Source of the DNA: Cristatella mucedo
Taxonomy: Eukaryota; Bryozoa; Phylactolaemata; Cristatellidae
Assembly: GCA_009760855.2 (NCBI GenBank)
Contig: WPIO01000010.1
Coordinates: 2,697,001-2,761,000, forward strand
Direction of reading: 5' to 3'
Length of the DNA: 64,000 bases
Shown here: one piece after another, positions 35,913 to 50,900 of the stretch
Position numbering within the stretch: the stretch's first letter is position 1
How the letters are laid out: each line of letters opens with the position of its first letter
Program-made: the position numbers and the translations under genes
The notes under the pieces: generated by a model
What the model was told of the DNA's origin: nothing
Seen by the model: only the letters and a program-made list of their open reading frames with translations
Databases searched by the model: none

Positions 35913-38900
35913 CTGAGAGCGAGACGACAATCGAGTGGGAAAGAGCTTAGGGCCCAGCCAGCACTCGGGAAGCTTCGAAGTCCCGCGGACGTTAAGCAGC
36001 AGGCATAATGAGAGTAAAACCGTAAAGCATTTACATAGAATGTCCTGAGTGAATTAAATGCCTTTCTAGGCACGCACATGCTGCATACCCTTGCTCGGTC
36101 TGCTGCGACGGCTGCTTTAAGTTTCATTGATACTGCGGCCGATGACAGTAACACACTAGTTATCCTGAAGCACGTGACATATAGCATATGACTGTTGGGG
36201 TGAGTTATCTCGCTCAGAAACCACCGATCACACATGCACACCATGGAGCAGAAGAAATTACCACATGTAGCCACTTGACCTCACGCCGTGGCCTCACACC
36301 TGCATCGATGTGTCACGGAGTGGCAAAAAGGCTGCACCGTACACTAGCTCTGCCAAGCAACGCCCCTTAAGATTGCATTGCCTAGCCAGTCTTCACAAAC
36401 TCAAGCCTTCACGACCCGAATCCAGAGGTAGTACATCAGAAAGGAAGAACAACCAGCTGTAAAAAAGCAGCCTGTGAACTGGGGTGCGCCCAGGCGCAGG
36501 GGAAGTACCGAAGCGGGTGTGGTGGCCAGGTGAGCACTCAACACTTGACCATACTAAGAAGCCTCTAGAGTTGCATGAGAGATTTGCAGATTTGTTCTGC
36601 ACTTGGGTAAAAAAAGCAGACACCTTTCGAGAGGTCGAGACAAACTTTGTCGCCGGCAAGGCATCATGGACAAGCCGTCTGGACAGTTGACAGCATGGTT
36701 TGCTCCATGGGTCCTAGACCGAGAAGCTCACACCCACGATTCTTGTGCAACGTCGATCTTCTCTACTGCCACTGACGCTGGCGCCTCCTTTTTAGTGGTT
36801 CTATGCAGTTACTTCTATGCTACTTATGTCCTCGACTGCCCTCATGAATCAGCAGCGCTTCCTTACTTAATCTTCGCTAGGTGATCTAAAGTTAAACCAT
36901 TACATACATTAAAAAAGTCAAGGTCAGCTGATTCAACCACCTCTTTTATATAGCAGCACATAGCTTTAGAGGCTATATCTCTGCTTGAAGTATGCAATAC
37001 AATATTGGCCTGCTGCAGGACTCAAACCCAGCGCGGCCTGGGTTGAGTAGTGCTAGCACTTCACCCCTAGGCTAAGACATGATCTTATCAGTGACTAGGA
37101 TTGGCAGGCAAATACAAAACAGCAAGCAGCAGGGATAACACCAGACAAACTCATTAACACAGCCTGAGTTGACCTACTGAAGTGGGCTGCACGAGTGCTC
37201 GAGCTCAAGCATGCCGACTCGACGGACGGGTCGTCACGACGGTGGCGATTGCATGGCATTGCATGACAGCAGGCATGTGCTATGCACCGGGCGTTCACCA
37301 ATGGAGCAGCTGGAGCAGCTTAGCATTGGCCGCACTATGGTGGCAGGACGATCCGCGAGGTGGCGGTCCAGTGGGGGGGGGGAGGAGGCAGTGGCAGCAG
37401 CAGCATGCACCAGCCGAGCCGCTGGCTTACCACCGTGCTGCCGTTGTTCATATTGTGGTAGTCGTAATGTGCGTGCGCGCAGAAATCAACCGTGGCAGTG
37501 ACGCCAGAGAACGGCCTGCCGGAGCGAAACCCCAGCCGGCAGTCCGACGCTATCCTCTCGTAGCGCACCTGCAACACAAGCGAGATTCAAGCTGAAGCCA
37601 GCAGCAGCGACAGGGGAATTCACAGGACTCGCTCATGCCATCAACAGGGCATCGGAGCGACGGCTGCCGACATAGCGGCAGTCACTAAAGGTGTGTGTGT
37701 GTGAAGGGACAGCAGCCTCCAGTCATTAGCCCTACTTCTATCCTGGCACAGGAGGTGGCAGTGGCAACAGCTGCAGCAGAGAGCTGGGCCTAGTGGCACG
37801 AGTGTGGCCACTCTGCAGCAACTGCATAGCAGGCCCAGAAGCCGACCAGGAGGGGAGGCCTTGGGCAGCCCAGCAAGACGAGCAACAAAGTCGCAGCCAG
37901 TGGATCGGCAACAGGTTTGCCCAGCAGCCCAGGCGGAGCATCAGTGTTTCGCATCAGAAAACTCGAACAGCAAAGTAAACTTACTGGTGGATATACAGTA
38001 TTGCATATGCTCACGAAAAGCCCTGCCGATAGCTGGATCTCGGCCAATGGATTGATTGAAAACTCGAATCCTGAGTCAATCGCGATAAAAGTGTGCTCCC
38101 CGGCAAGCAGACAGACCAGCTAGCATCTCACGTCTTTCGATAGAAATGCTACACTTACGCGGCGCAATGTTAGCTGGACCAACGACTCCAACTAAAGTTG
38201 GACGGCTTTGAGAGGCCATCCAACTTGAGCCTGTTACAGGGTCCAATGCATACCGTCATAGACTAGCCTCATTCTACACCAAACTACCTCCATTCGGCGT
38301 TCAATGGCACTACTACCTATGTGTCAATGGAAGCCCCACTCTAGTGGAAGAGGAGGAGGAGGAGAGTAGTTCGACGGTGGTTCCGGCTTTATGAGAGAGT
38401 GGCTCAGCTCGAAAACGGGCTAAGCATTGCTTACGAGTCATTCAGAAAATTGCCAAAGCTTAGTTAGGCCAGGATTTTTTATTGGAAGGTTCTTATAATA
38501 TTACCTTTTCCTAAAATTCTAGGAAAGATGCACCCATTTTGGTTCAACACTTGTCTGACCCTCTAACTGCCACCTAGAAGCAGATGCATGTCCAGCTTGG
38601 CCACACATGCATGTGTGTGCACACCCACCCACACGCACACACGTATGTATTATATACATGTGTGTGCGTGCGTGTGTGTGTGCATATGTGTATGATTGAG
38701 GGTTCCGGCTAGGCTAAACTCTGCCAACCCCAGCCAGGACTAGCACCACATGCCACAGTCAGAGGAGTTGGAACAATTAAAGTTGGACAGCGGAATGCAG
38801 TGGCAGCTCCAGCATGTCCAGCATGCTGCTGCAGGTTTTCGTGTTCTCTAGCCTTGTCCTCCATTAGCCTCTACTGCGAGAGCCTTTTCGATCGAAAAGG

Positions 38901-41900
38901 GTGAGTGAGCTAGGCCCACAAACTCTTTCAAGGGGAGGCAAACCTTGACTAAGGAACGCGTTGGATAGGATGCCATTAAAAATGTGCTTAGCATCGGATT
39001 TGCCTGCCATCCTAGCTTACCAAGCCGAGAGAGCAGACACACTTCCTTCCTTCCAGCTATGCATCAAACTTCCACTGAACAGCTGAATGATCAGCTGTCA
39101 GAGGTCAGCTGGTCCAAGAATTTAGCATCCCGACTAGACAGCTTAGCTGGTTTGGTCCAGTCGTTAAGGTGCTCGCTCCGACCAAAGTCTTGCTGAGGTC
39201 GTGGGCTCGAGCCCCGAGGCAAATGTGAAGCGCCTGAATAGGGATTAAGTTCTCTTGGGGCACTATACAAATGAATTATATTTATTAATTTAGCTTGCTA
39301 CTCATCGGTTTCCCTGCCTATGCAATAGGATGCTTACAGTTGGAACAAACACGGCAGCTAGGCCTGTCTGTTGCAAACGTTGCAAAAGCCTCAAGACACC
39401 ACTTCCCATCAATATCTACTGGCTCGCCCATCAAGCTGGGTATCAACTTCGACATTCACGTTTAGGTGAATATCCGTTCTCTTGCTCTAGAATGTCCATC
39501 CGAATTTCTTTCTCATCCGTCCTCATCAGTTTCACCACCGCTGTTTTTAACTCTGAACGTTCGGTTGAGCACCCATCTGAATTCACATCCCTTGGAGGCT
39601 TTGAGGCTTGCGCCTCAAATTATTGTGCTCCTAGAACTCAGCACCGGCTGACATAACGTCATTTCCTAATTTGACGTTTTTCAAAAAGATCCTAATTTGA
39701 CGAAATTCAAAAAGAACCTAAAAACCCAACTGTTCGTCACAGTATTTGCTCCGTCTGAGAACTTTGCCCTTTGTGTGGCTGTGTCCTGAGACTGAGTGCA
39801 TCGAGACTTATCAATTAAAATGCTTCCTTTTGAGCCTAGGCGCAATGTCCAGAAAGACATTTGGTTCTCTTGGATGCTATATAAATGTCTCATTATTATT
39901 AGTATTATTATACTTACCGGTTTCCTTTTTCAGCTATGCTGCCGATAAGTAATAACTTATCACAATTGACAGGCAGCAAAGCACTTTTTTGTTAATGAAG
40001 ACAATATGGCATCAACAGGTAGCTGCGGTTGAGAGAGCTAAACGAGGCGCCAGTGCAGTTAACCAATAAGATCCAGCTCACCGGGGCCGCACTGCAGCTC
40101 AGGGCTAGAGCGCTCAGCGGAGCTGCAGTGCTGAGTGTTTGGATCCTTGGGCGTCTTGCTAAGGTAAACACCGGTAGACCAAGCATGGCTCTAGGTCACA
40201 CAGGGTAAAGATTCTGGCAATTCTATAGCCGGAGTACTGCGAAAGGTTTTAGTCCTCCCACAAGATATCGATACCGGTACATAATTGAGCATTGAGGGTT
40301 AGAAATGCCTCCCTCTATGGCCCTTCTCTATGACTGGTGGCCCGATCTGATATATAACCTGATATACAATCTGGGACTGGCCCTGCCGATGGGTGCCAAA
40401 ATAAAACCACCCCTCTGAATGGTTCTCTAGACCCTGTGTGGAAATATAGTAACCTCTCTATGGAGCCTTTCACCAGAACCGCCTAAAATAAAATTGGTAG
40501 CTTTCATCTGCATTGCCTCGAGATTCACCTTTCGCAATGCATCTAAAATGAATAGCACCTTTATAACTACTATCGCCTCCTCAACGAAGCAAGCAGGCAA
40601 CGAGGTCGTTGAACCTGAAGCTGCAGTGCAGCCGAAGGTGTGGTGCCCTGCCGTTCATGTAGCCTCTTTAAAGGAAAAATCAGCATTAGCCTCCCTCTTC
40701 GAAGAAACACTAAAGCTGGTCGCTAATGGCATGCCACCGGAAGCTCCGTCTAGCAAGGTGTTAGAAGACATTGGTGACACCCATTTAGAGAGACCGAAGC
40801 TGTGTGCCAAAGGCAGGCACCCTCTCCGTGACCCTTTCAGACCAGTTCTAACAAGAATGACCCACCTAGCTGCTCCAAAAATATCTTACCCCTCCCACTT
40901 AAAAAAGAATAGAGTCTAGCTTGGAAGCTGAACTTGAAACTGTTCGCTGAGGGCACCTCTCCAGGACTGTTTTCAGACGCCAGTAAAAATGAAGGAACAG
41001 GTGTCTCTCTTTCTCCTCCCTCCCTCCAGCTTTCTCAGCCCCTTGAGGGTTTGCACCAAAGCCCCCTCCCTCTCGTCCCATCCCTCGCTCAGCACCTTAA
41101 CACTTCGTGCCGAAAGTGTGCCACCTGCCAAGCTGCTATGCTACTCTCTCCTCTCTCGTGAGTTGATCGAGACATGCAGGGCAGCACATATTCGGCGTCG
41201 GTAACCTTTTAGGCCTGTCCCTACACCTACATATTACACAGCTAGGTATGACCCACTCACCGTGTCGAAGAGGCCGTGGGGTCCTTAAACATGACGATGC
41301 AACTGCACTGGCCTCTTTCTTTCTAGCACCACGATATGCCTTTTGAAAGTTTACCACAATGTATATGCAACAGGTATACAGGGGACGTTAAAACTGTAAG
41401 CGAGCTTCAGAGAAAGAGACAATTCTAATGAGAAAGTCCTCTCCTGACGAAACTGGCTCAGATGCACCCCACCATATTGATACCCACCATATTAAGTTCC
41501 CATATCAATCCATACTAAACAAAGTAGTCGACACCACATTCAGGAGCCGAAAGAATGATATTAGAAAATACCTTCGTGGAGGAGCAAATATATTGAAAAT
41601 GGCATGTAACCTAAGTCGGCGAACCTCTTTAAAAAAATAGCACAGATATTGAACGATAAAGCACTTTTGTCTGTGCCGTGGTATTTCCTACACAGCTAAT
41701 TTAGGTGACTTCAATTGGCTGTCAAATTTAGAGATAGTTGAGTAGCCGACAAACACGGCAAAGCAAGGGGGATATTTTGCCTTCTCGAAAGGACAAAGTT
41801 AGGCAGACTATAACTAGGTACACATAGCAAGAGTGCTTACAATTTCCCAGCTGTATAATCTACACCACTAAGAAGCAGTTGCAATTCGGTACGACAGAAC

Positions 41901-44900
41901 TAAGGAGCAGTTCGGTTGACCTAAGCTGCTGACAAACAATTGGAATGGCTGGCAGGACCATACAATCGCAAGCCACAAAGAACCAATTTGATACGGCTAA
42001 CAGTTTTGCTAAGAGATTTGTAACAGGGCTTAAGCAGATCAGATCAGCCATGATTAAAAGGGTTAAGGCAGCAAGGCATACTCTCCAGGATTGCCCATAG
42101 TAAACAGTTGCATTCTAAAAAGCAAAAACTAATCCACCTGTAATGACCTAGTGGCTAAGCTCACTGGATCTCGGCTGACGGGCATATAGTTGCGAGGACT
42201 GATGACGCAAAGGTAATCATTTTCAATACTATGTATGAGGGTGCATGCAAATAGGCATATTAATGAAGGTACCACCACAGCTGTTTTCACAAGACCGTAG
42301 AGTTCGGCTGTGGAGGAGCAATGGCAAGGAGCTGCTGCATAGCAGCTAGTACCATAAGCCTCCATTGTACGGGAGGCACTACAATCAACATATATAATAG
42401 ATATGTAAACAATTTCGGTATTCCAAATGCAGTGTCCCGAGAGGGCTAAATTTTATATGGCAACATGACACAAATCCTATGGCACAGGATATAAAGATAT
42501 TATGCACACAATGCTGCCAATGAGAGAATTATCTGACAGTGGTCCTGATCACTCATATCCTCAATTGACTGTATTGCCATGGCCAAGCATTTGGCCCACC
42601 TGAACCCCATCGAAAACCTTTGGGATACTTTAGGGCACAATATAAGACCGGCAGCTATTTGTATCACCTCAGATGATGTCTTACTTGAGGCTCCATGTCA
42701 ACGCATGGGAAAAGTCTTGGGCATTACACACGATGATCATGGCATCCGTGCCAATCCGAATACAGGAAGTGATTAGAAATCACTGGGGAGCTACAGCTTA
42801 TTAGCCCAGGCAAATTATTAATTAAAAACTAAAGCCTGGAAGCTTTATTGGGTGATTATCAGAGAAAGTCGCCAATTTTCCGGTAAGTAAGGCTAGCCTA
42901 GCCTCTTAAACTTATTACAAGACCTGCACATGCACTGCACACAGCCCTGTATATACGGCTTATGAATCAACCCACATCTAGGTACTTTCTCTGAAAGGAC
43001 CGAGACTTCGTTCGTGGAGACATAAATGCATGCACGCACACTCAGATTGTGTCAACATTCTGTACAAACGGATGAAAAGAACATCGAGATTGCTCCCCGG
43101 GGCAGCAACTGGCTCGTGGCGTAGCGGCGCATGCGTACATACGCACCTGATTGGCATGCGCAGCCGGTGCCATGAGCTTGAACAGAGGACCGATGTGCTG
43201 GGAGAGTGCCTGCAGCTTGCTCTCGACGACCTCCTCGAAGCTTTCCTCACGCACGCGGAACTTCCTCGCTCTCTTGCTACGCGCGAACTTGCAGCCGTCG
43301 TAGTAAACGCTCCACGAGCAGCCGAACGAGAACGAGGCTCCTCGGCGGTTCACGTCCCAGCCTTGGCAGGCGCAGCTGCGCCTGAAGCGGCAGCCACAGC
43401 AGCGAAGCGGGCACGCTATGCTGCAAAAAGCTGGCACGGGCAAGAGGCTGGTGTGAGGCAAGCTGACCGACTGATCGTGTGAGTGACAAATTGAAGATGT
43501 ACAGCATGGCATACACGGCGCGGCGTGCTTCAGATCGAGTGGATCTCGGTGAGCTATTCCACAGAGTCGGCGACAAATAGTTACTTCCTACTGCTGCAGC
43601 CCCCTCCCCAACTAGCCACCGGTTGTCGTGCACTCGTTCGACACCAGCTTGCTATCAATTCCTGACATCGAGCCGACGTTCGTGCACTGCCATACACGCA
43701 AACGTATGCATGCTGAGTCACTGCTGGGTGGGAGAGCACAAATCGCTTACACTCTCTCCCAGCGACGGCTGTAGTACAGTGAAGACTGTCAAGTGATGCT
43801 ACGCCGACGAAAGAAAACTGCCGAGGTGACGCGGAAAGGAACCAGGCCGGCGCGCCTCTAACAGGCCTGTGAGAAGGCTGCTGCCCGGTGAGCGAGCGGC
43901 AATAGGCAGGCAGGCGGCTTACGGATTGTTAGTGCCGCACCGGCGCTCCGTCTCGAAGCCGTACACGGGCAGTGTGCGCACCAGGTAGCCGTAGATGTGG
44001 TCGGCCGCTTCAGCGGGCACGCCCTCCCAGCAGACGATGGCCACGATCAGCCAAGCAGTCGGACATGAGTGACCTCGCCGATGACGCACACACACGAGCA
44101 TCTTCTCATCGTCGCCCGAGCGCCTCAGCACCTGCACAACGGGTGTGTGGGCAGCGGCACGAGTAAAGTTGGGCCAGACGACCGCTCGTCGCGTCGGCAT
44201 CAAGGATGGCAAATATACGAATAAAACGTATCGGGGAGCAGTGGCAGATGGAGATGCGGCCGTAGATGGATATGTGGCAGAGGCAGATTCGGCAGAGGCA
44301 GATTCGGAAGCAGGGTTTATGACCCCATCCATTTACGTTTAAGGGACTTTAATGCACACCCGCAAAAGATAGCACGTGACGGGACAAGGTGCCGCTTACC
44401 CATTTGGCAGCTGGACAGCCAAGTGAGGTGCAGCCCTCCTTGCCTGTGTAGCGCACTTTCTCTATCCGTATGGATTCACCTCGGTAGCACGTTCTGCACG
44501 AGCGTTTTTTAGCGGCATGTACAACAGCCAGGCACCCGCAGCGAGCAGTGGCAGAAGCTGCGAGCTGGCAGCAGTGGCGGATGCAGCAGCAACAGCACTT
44601 GCGTCGTGTGCTTCGGGCGAGCTCAAAATTCGGCAGAGCAGGGTCGCCTAAGCAATGCGCGGCGTCGGGTTCTCAGCTTCGGGCAGTCACATGTATGTGC
44701 ATTTGCTAGATCTGGAATTGACGGCTAGTTTCAACGTGGAAGTGCCGAGAGACTACTGGTGTGAGTGGGGGGGGGGGTCTGGGTAGTTGAATACACTCGC
44801 CCTAGCATGCAGGGGAGGTTGGCTAAGCAGAGCTGATGGAGAAAGCTGGGTTGTGGCAGTGGTCTGCTATCTGCCAACCTGCCTGGCTAACTACCCTCTC

Positions 44901-47900
44901 TCTTCCCCACACCTTGGTCTGACTTTCAAAGGAAAACATCCGTGGGCAAGCATCAGGCCGCTAAAAATATTCGGAATCGTAGCGCTGCCACAGAAATACC
45001 ACACCTAGTCTATCACTACACCCGTACATTAGTGCCACACACCTAACCTCGGTAGCTGAAAATGGGCACCAACAGTGTGTCACAATGTAATGTAATATGT
45101 TACCGTCTGTAACTTCACAAACACTACGTGGGTGATATGCTGGAGAGTTGCCTGTAGCGCACTCAAAGCCTAAGTGGCTTTCGGTAAGCATTCAGTGGCC
45201 AACAGAGTTCATCTCACGCAACAAAAGAAAGCGAGAAGCACAACTGGAGTCAGCAGAGCAGTTAAGGTAGTGAGTAGCACGGAAGTAGCCGCTCAGGACG
45301 GCTGAAAGAATGTGCCACAGTCAACAGCAGAAGAGTAGATATCGCTGCTTTCGAAGTGTGGGAAGCGAGTTCCAGTCTAGGACTTGCAAAGCACAAGCTT
45401 CAATCGCCAAAGGTTTTGTAAGCATAGGAATGAAGCAACAATGAAGCTTTTACTCAAGAGATTTGAGGAGAGGTGCCTCACAGTCTGACAGGTTTGAAAA
45501 CTACTCCAAGCCAGCAGATCACCATGTCTCATGCATCAATGCAACAGCAGGCCCACACAAACTGATACAATGACTTGACTCAAAGTAGTGCTAAATCTTA
45601 ACTTAATTTTCCTTTATTCCGAGCTGCTATTCCTTTACTTTACGTGGAGCACAGCTGTCAGCTAGTCAGCAGGCCAAAAAATTGAGGGAAAAAGTCGCTC
45701 GAAGCCGCTCATCCCAACGCGACATCGCAACTCGGCTTTCTTCATGTTCATTCCCTAAAAACCAACTTTCTACACAGGCTCATGGCACCGTCCGCGGTAC
45801 TCTTTCACCAGATGCCAGCTAGAAGCAGCAAACCGACGGTCCTGCTAGCAACTGCCAGCGCCGGAGCTCACCTTTCCTCCATAAGCGACCGGACATTCTC
45901 GACGGACGCCGCCGCCCCGAGTTGAGTGTAGAAAGGTCCCTCCACGTTCTCGTCATCTGCAGCGGAAGTGGCGCAGATGCCAGCACTGTACATACGACGT
46001 TGCTGGTGCTCTGGAAGACTGCCGGCACGACAAAAAAAGGCACAAGTCCGGCTCCCCTACTCGCTGCTTTCGATGCGATCGTGAGGCAAACGAGCAGCCA
46101 CCGACTGAGGTTGCTTGCCCACGTGGCAGCCTCGAAGTCGGTCAACCCCCCCCCCCCGACCTCGACTGGAACAAGGCCGCAAATGATCTGCAAAGCTGCC
46201 AGCGGGCAGACAGAAGTGCGACGAGGCTGACTCGCGACCGTGGGCAAGCTTTGCCTGGACAGACTGCTCAGACGAGCGGCAGTCGTGGCTGCACTCGCTG
46301 CCTGCCGCTCACAGCGCTGGCGAACACACCCCATGCTCGTGCCTGAGCACGCTTTACCTCAGGAAGTAGGTGGCGCTCTGTTCGGCTAGCTGTGCTAGAT
46401 GCCAGCGATGCATGCGAGGATGAGTGATCGTCAACTGGATGAAGGAGACGAGGGGAGAAAGCAGCAGGACCACCACCGAAGTCTCAGCGTGGTTCACGTG
46501 TTCGCTGACAACTTGCCGGTAAACGGTGGCCTCATGGTTAAACGATGCTACCACGGAGCCAAGGATTTAGTGCTGCACATTCTTGAACGTGGACATCCGA
46601 GGTTGGAATACGGGTAGCGGCAAGATTGTTTGACCAAATCATCTTGCCTCCTTTATCACTGACACAGCACTGCAATGATCTAGGTCCTATTTCAGTGAGA
46701 GGTTTCAGAGCATTGATGTCAATGGGGAAAGGTAATAAATTACAGAAACTCTAAACCAATAGGATGCTTTAAAGTTGGTTCAGAACTCGGCAGCTAGGCT
46801 TGTCAGCAGTGAACGTCTTAACTACCACATTCACTGCTTCTCACTAACCTACACCGGCTACTCATCAAGCAGCTTATCGACTTCAAGGTTTGGTGTCATT
46901 TAGCTGTACCTCTAAGCAGCCACATATCCTTTACAGACCGTGCCTTCAGTTCGTATGCCCCACTGCCTGAAACCTGCTAGCGACTGACACCACAACACCT
47001 CTAGACTGGGCATTTAAAAAGAAGCTTTAAACCGACCTGTTCCTCAATTGATTTGCTGGGTCACTGTGAATTGCCCTTAGTGTACTCATGCATGCTGACA
47101 GGGTGCATGTTATCTCTAACCAACTGACATGGTTCCTTTGCAACATATGTTAAGTGCCATGAGAGAAACTTGGTTCTGTTAGAGTGGCATACAAATACCC
47201 TACCTTTATCACCATTATTATTAATAGAAAGAGGTTTAGTTCTCTCGGGGCTCTAAATAAGCTTTTTCTTTAAAGTTTTAACCAACATCAACTGAAACTG
47301 GGCAGGCCACAGTGCATACCTTACACATTTGAAGACCGAGGTCATGGGCTCGGGCCCTTCGGCATATGTGAAGCATGAATAAAGGTTAAGATCTCTTGTG
47401 ATTGCCACAAGACAGCAAAACCGCGGGGTCACCATCACACTACCCGGGTGCATAATGCAAGCTGTTGCCGGGAGGTGATACGAGACATTACACGAGACGG
47501 CACTTTATTTCGGGCAGTCCATGTCAGCAGTGCAGTGCGGCAGCGCAGGCATGCTGGCTGCGCACGCCGCTGGCACAGCGAGCTTGGTAGAGCTCTCAAC
47601 TAGCTGAGCGGCTAGTGCCTGCAGCTGTAGTGCTCGACGGCAGAGGAGCTCGAGCTGCAACACACGCAGTCTGAACTGCAGCAAAGCATCTACAACCTGA
47701 CTGAAGTGAACCAGAGCAGTCAGGAAAGAGGCAAAAATCAAAGCTTTTAAAAAATGTGAGCAACATGATGACACATGGGAACACGAAATGCCACAGCCTG
47801 TGGGTCGAACGAAAGAACTCGGCAGCCAGAGGAGCTGCAGCTCAACCGGCTTTGGAGTGGTGAAATGGACAATTGCTGTACACGTAGTCACTCGGTACGT

Positions 47901-50900
47901 TGAGATGCACATTCATAAAAGCTGAACCAAAGGAGGGCATAAGCATGTGACTACCCTGTTAACCAAACGACTGCTGTCGGCGAAAAATGTTTGTCCGTGG
48001 TTCGTACTTTTTACACGAATGATGCACGTCAAATTTCGTCTACACGAATACTTTTGTCTAAATAAATACCAATGATTGGTAAAACAGAATTCCCGGTGGC
48101 CACCCAAATAGCTTACCGCACAATGTGGACCTGGTATGCATATGCAGGTATACAGCAGAGCTGTGTTAAAATTGGCATGTTCCACGTGCTTGCAGTGGTT
48201 ACAAGAGGGAAGTAGCATGGCTTATCCATTCTGACCTGCAAGTGCCAGCACAGGGAACACGTGGGGGGGGGGGGAGGGCACGGCCTCCCCATTGTCCACG
48301 GAACCCGCCAATCAGCATTCACGGAACATCTCTAATGCCCACACTTCCGGTGCCCATGCTTCTGTGACTGCTGGCTATTTATACATAAGCTAGGTGCCAC
48401 ATCGCCGGGTACACAGCAGAGTACATCCGGAGGCCAGGTTTCCATTGAATAACGACAGATCGACAACAACGACTATAATCATCCACAACAGCGGGAACCT
48501 CATCGGGCACATCTCGCTGCTCTCGCTAAATCTACGGTTTCGCAATAGTGAAAGGTTTCGTCAAGGGCGCAAAACGACTCACATTTTCCAGTCGGGCAGT
48601 CGCACGGAGGAGGTACTGGCAAGCGATTGTGATAGGCCAACTCCTCGTCGGTCGGGTCGTCACAGACTTCCGGAATACGCTGGTCGGCAATTGACCCATC
48701 TACGGCTTCGTCTTTGCTGTTGTGCACGGCACCGGAACAGCCCGAAGTAGCAGTGCCGGCAGCACCGGAAGCAGCTCCTTCATCGGCAGCGGCTTCTTCG
48801 ATGGCCGTCGGCTCGGCTTTAACAAGTGAGTCGCTTGCAAGAGGCTGTGTGGGTGCACCAGCTCCGACAATAAGCAGTGAGCCACTTGCAGGCTGGACAC
48901 AGCTGCTGCCATTGCTGCCACTGCCATCGTGCAGCTCCATCAGACGTGCACCGCGTTCGAAAGAAGTCGAACCTTCGAGCGACTGCTGCGGCGGATCGCC
49001 GGCCACCGCTGCCGGGCCAGAGCCGCCGCCACGAGTCGAGGCTGTGCCAAGTGCAGACTTCGCTTCCACGGCCTCACCAGGCAGGGCTTCGGAGGCCTGA
49101 GAGCAAGCAGCGACATCTTGACCACCGGCGGCCGAGTGGCTGGCATGAGCAAGCCTTTCTGCGCTAGCGCTGCTGCTGCTCGACGCTGACGGTGGCAGCT
49201 TAGAGTGCACTATCGCCTTTGACTTGAGCTCGTCGCTGGTGACGTTCAGTCCGAGCAGCTTGCCCAAGTACTTGCAGCACGGAACGCCGTTGGCTTTGTA
49301 GAAGCTCTGCTTGTCCCTCCACAGAGAGCTTTCTCGGCTGCCGCCGTTCCTCCTCACGACGGCGGAGGCGGCGACAGCCGAGCTTTTCAGTATGGGCCTC
49401 GCCGCCGGCAGCTGGTGCCACGTCGTCTTCTTTATGCGAGCAGCAGCCAGGGCCAGGCGCGGATCGAAGCCGCTGCTGCCACCTCGGGCTGCGCCGCCCG
49501 CATCGCTCAATGAGCACGGCGCGCCAGCCGCCGAGACCACAGGATCGCCTCCGAAGGCCGCCACTTCTGCTGCAGCGGCGGCAGGCACCGTGGTTGCCAA
49601 GATCGCAGAGGCCACTCCGTGTGCCAACGCCGGCGTGTCAGCAGCTGGCCTAGGCCAGTCCATCGAACCTCTATCGTCCAGCTGCGGCACCGCTGGTACG
49701 GCAGGCTAGAAAAACGCAGCAGCACCACCACTATCGACAGGATCGAGGCGACGCCGGCATCACCGGGACAAATCAACAAAGAAAGCAGCTAGAGCAGGGC
49801 AGCAGCAGCTGGGAACAGAGCGACATCAGAATCAACAGGAAGATCAACGGATGTCTGTCGCGAAGTAATCGATTCAGAATCGCGCCAAGCTTGCAGTCTT
49901 TCACGGGCAAGTCACTGACAACACATGCACTCGCGTGCCTTTCGAGCAGCCATCGCCATAACACCTGGGGCAGTGGGCACACAAAAACATAAATCTAGAC
50001 AGCTAACAGGGGTGAAAAAAAAGAAAAAACGAGTTCGCATGCAATTAATTAAAAAATCAAGAACTCCACAGGGTAAAACCGCAAGTTAGTTCAGATCAGA
50101 TCGATCAGAAAGTTACAGTCAAGATTTCCCGAGTGCAGAGCTGCTCGACGGCTCTGCATGGACTAACTGTTAAGACACGACTCCGGCCGCATGTAACCAT
50201 GCGTCCGGCCGCATGTAACCATGCGGGCAGCTTGTGCGTTTCTGCCAAGAAAAAGGCCTGGAGGCAGCTGGCGCTCAATAGAGCGACATCACTTGACAGG
50301 CAAACCCTATTTTGGGGGCTGCTACGGCGGATTCGGCAGAAGCTGCTTATAGGCCGCCCTGCCTCCTAGCTGCAAGTACTTCAGAACAAGCATGGCTACA
50401 TAGTTTGTACTTCGTTCCGAACGATTTGACAGGCAACACAAAATACTGATGCTAGTGACCAAATGCTCCCAGCACCAAGCCACTCAGCTTCAGCCTGAGA
50501 GTTGCGGTAGACATAGCTGTGCAAGTCCAGTAGAGAGGTGCCAAATGTTGCAAAGCAGCAACCTAATCTATTGAAAAGCTGGTCACCATTAGCTGGGTGA
50601 AGAAGCTGATCCTATAGGGCCTGCAGTGATGCTAGCCGTAGAGATTTCACGGGGCCGACAGACTGCTCCATCTAAATATGCAGATTCTCCAGCTTTGGGA
50701 ATCCATAATGATAAATGATACAGTCATCGGCCTGGTTTACTTTTGGAGCAGACGAGAATATCAAACGTGTGACCGGCCTACTCATGCGTAACCCTGAATT
50801 TATTAAGTCTATTCGAAAAAGGTAATTCATTACACAACAGTATGGAGCCTAATAGGGACAGGGAAGACCTGCCATCTGAAGCATCAGGAATGTGTGAACA

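Noticed and set aside
45819-46334. 171-codon minus-strand ORF
   Set aside because: A shadow frame over TET exon 3; the TET frame there reads EGPFYTQLG.
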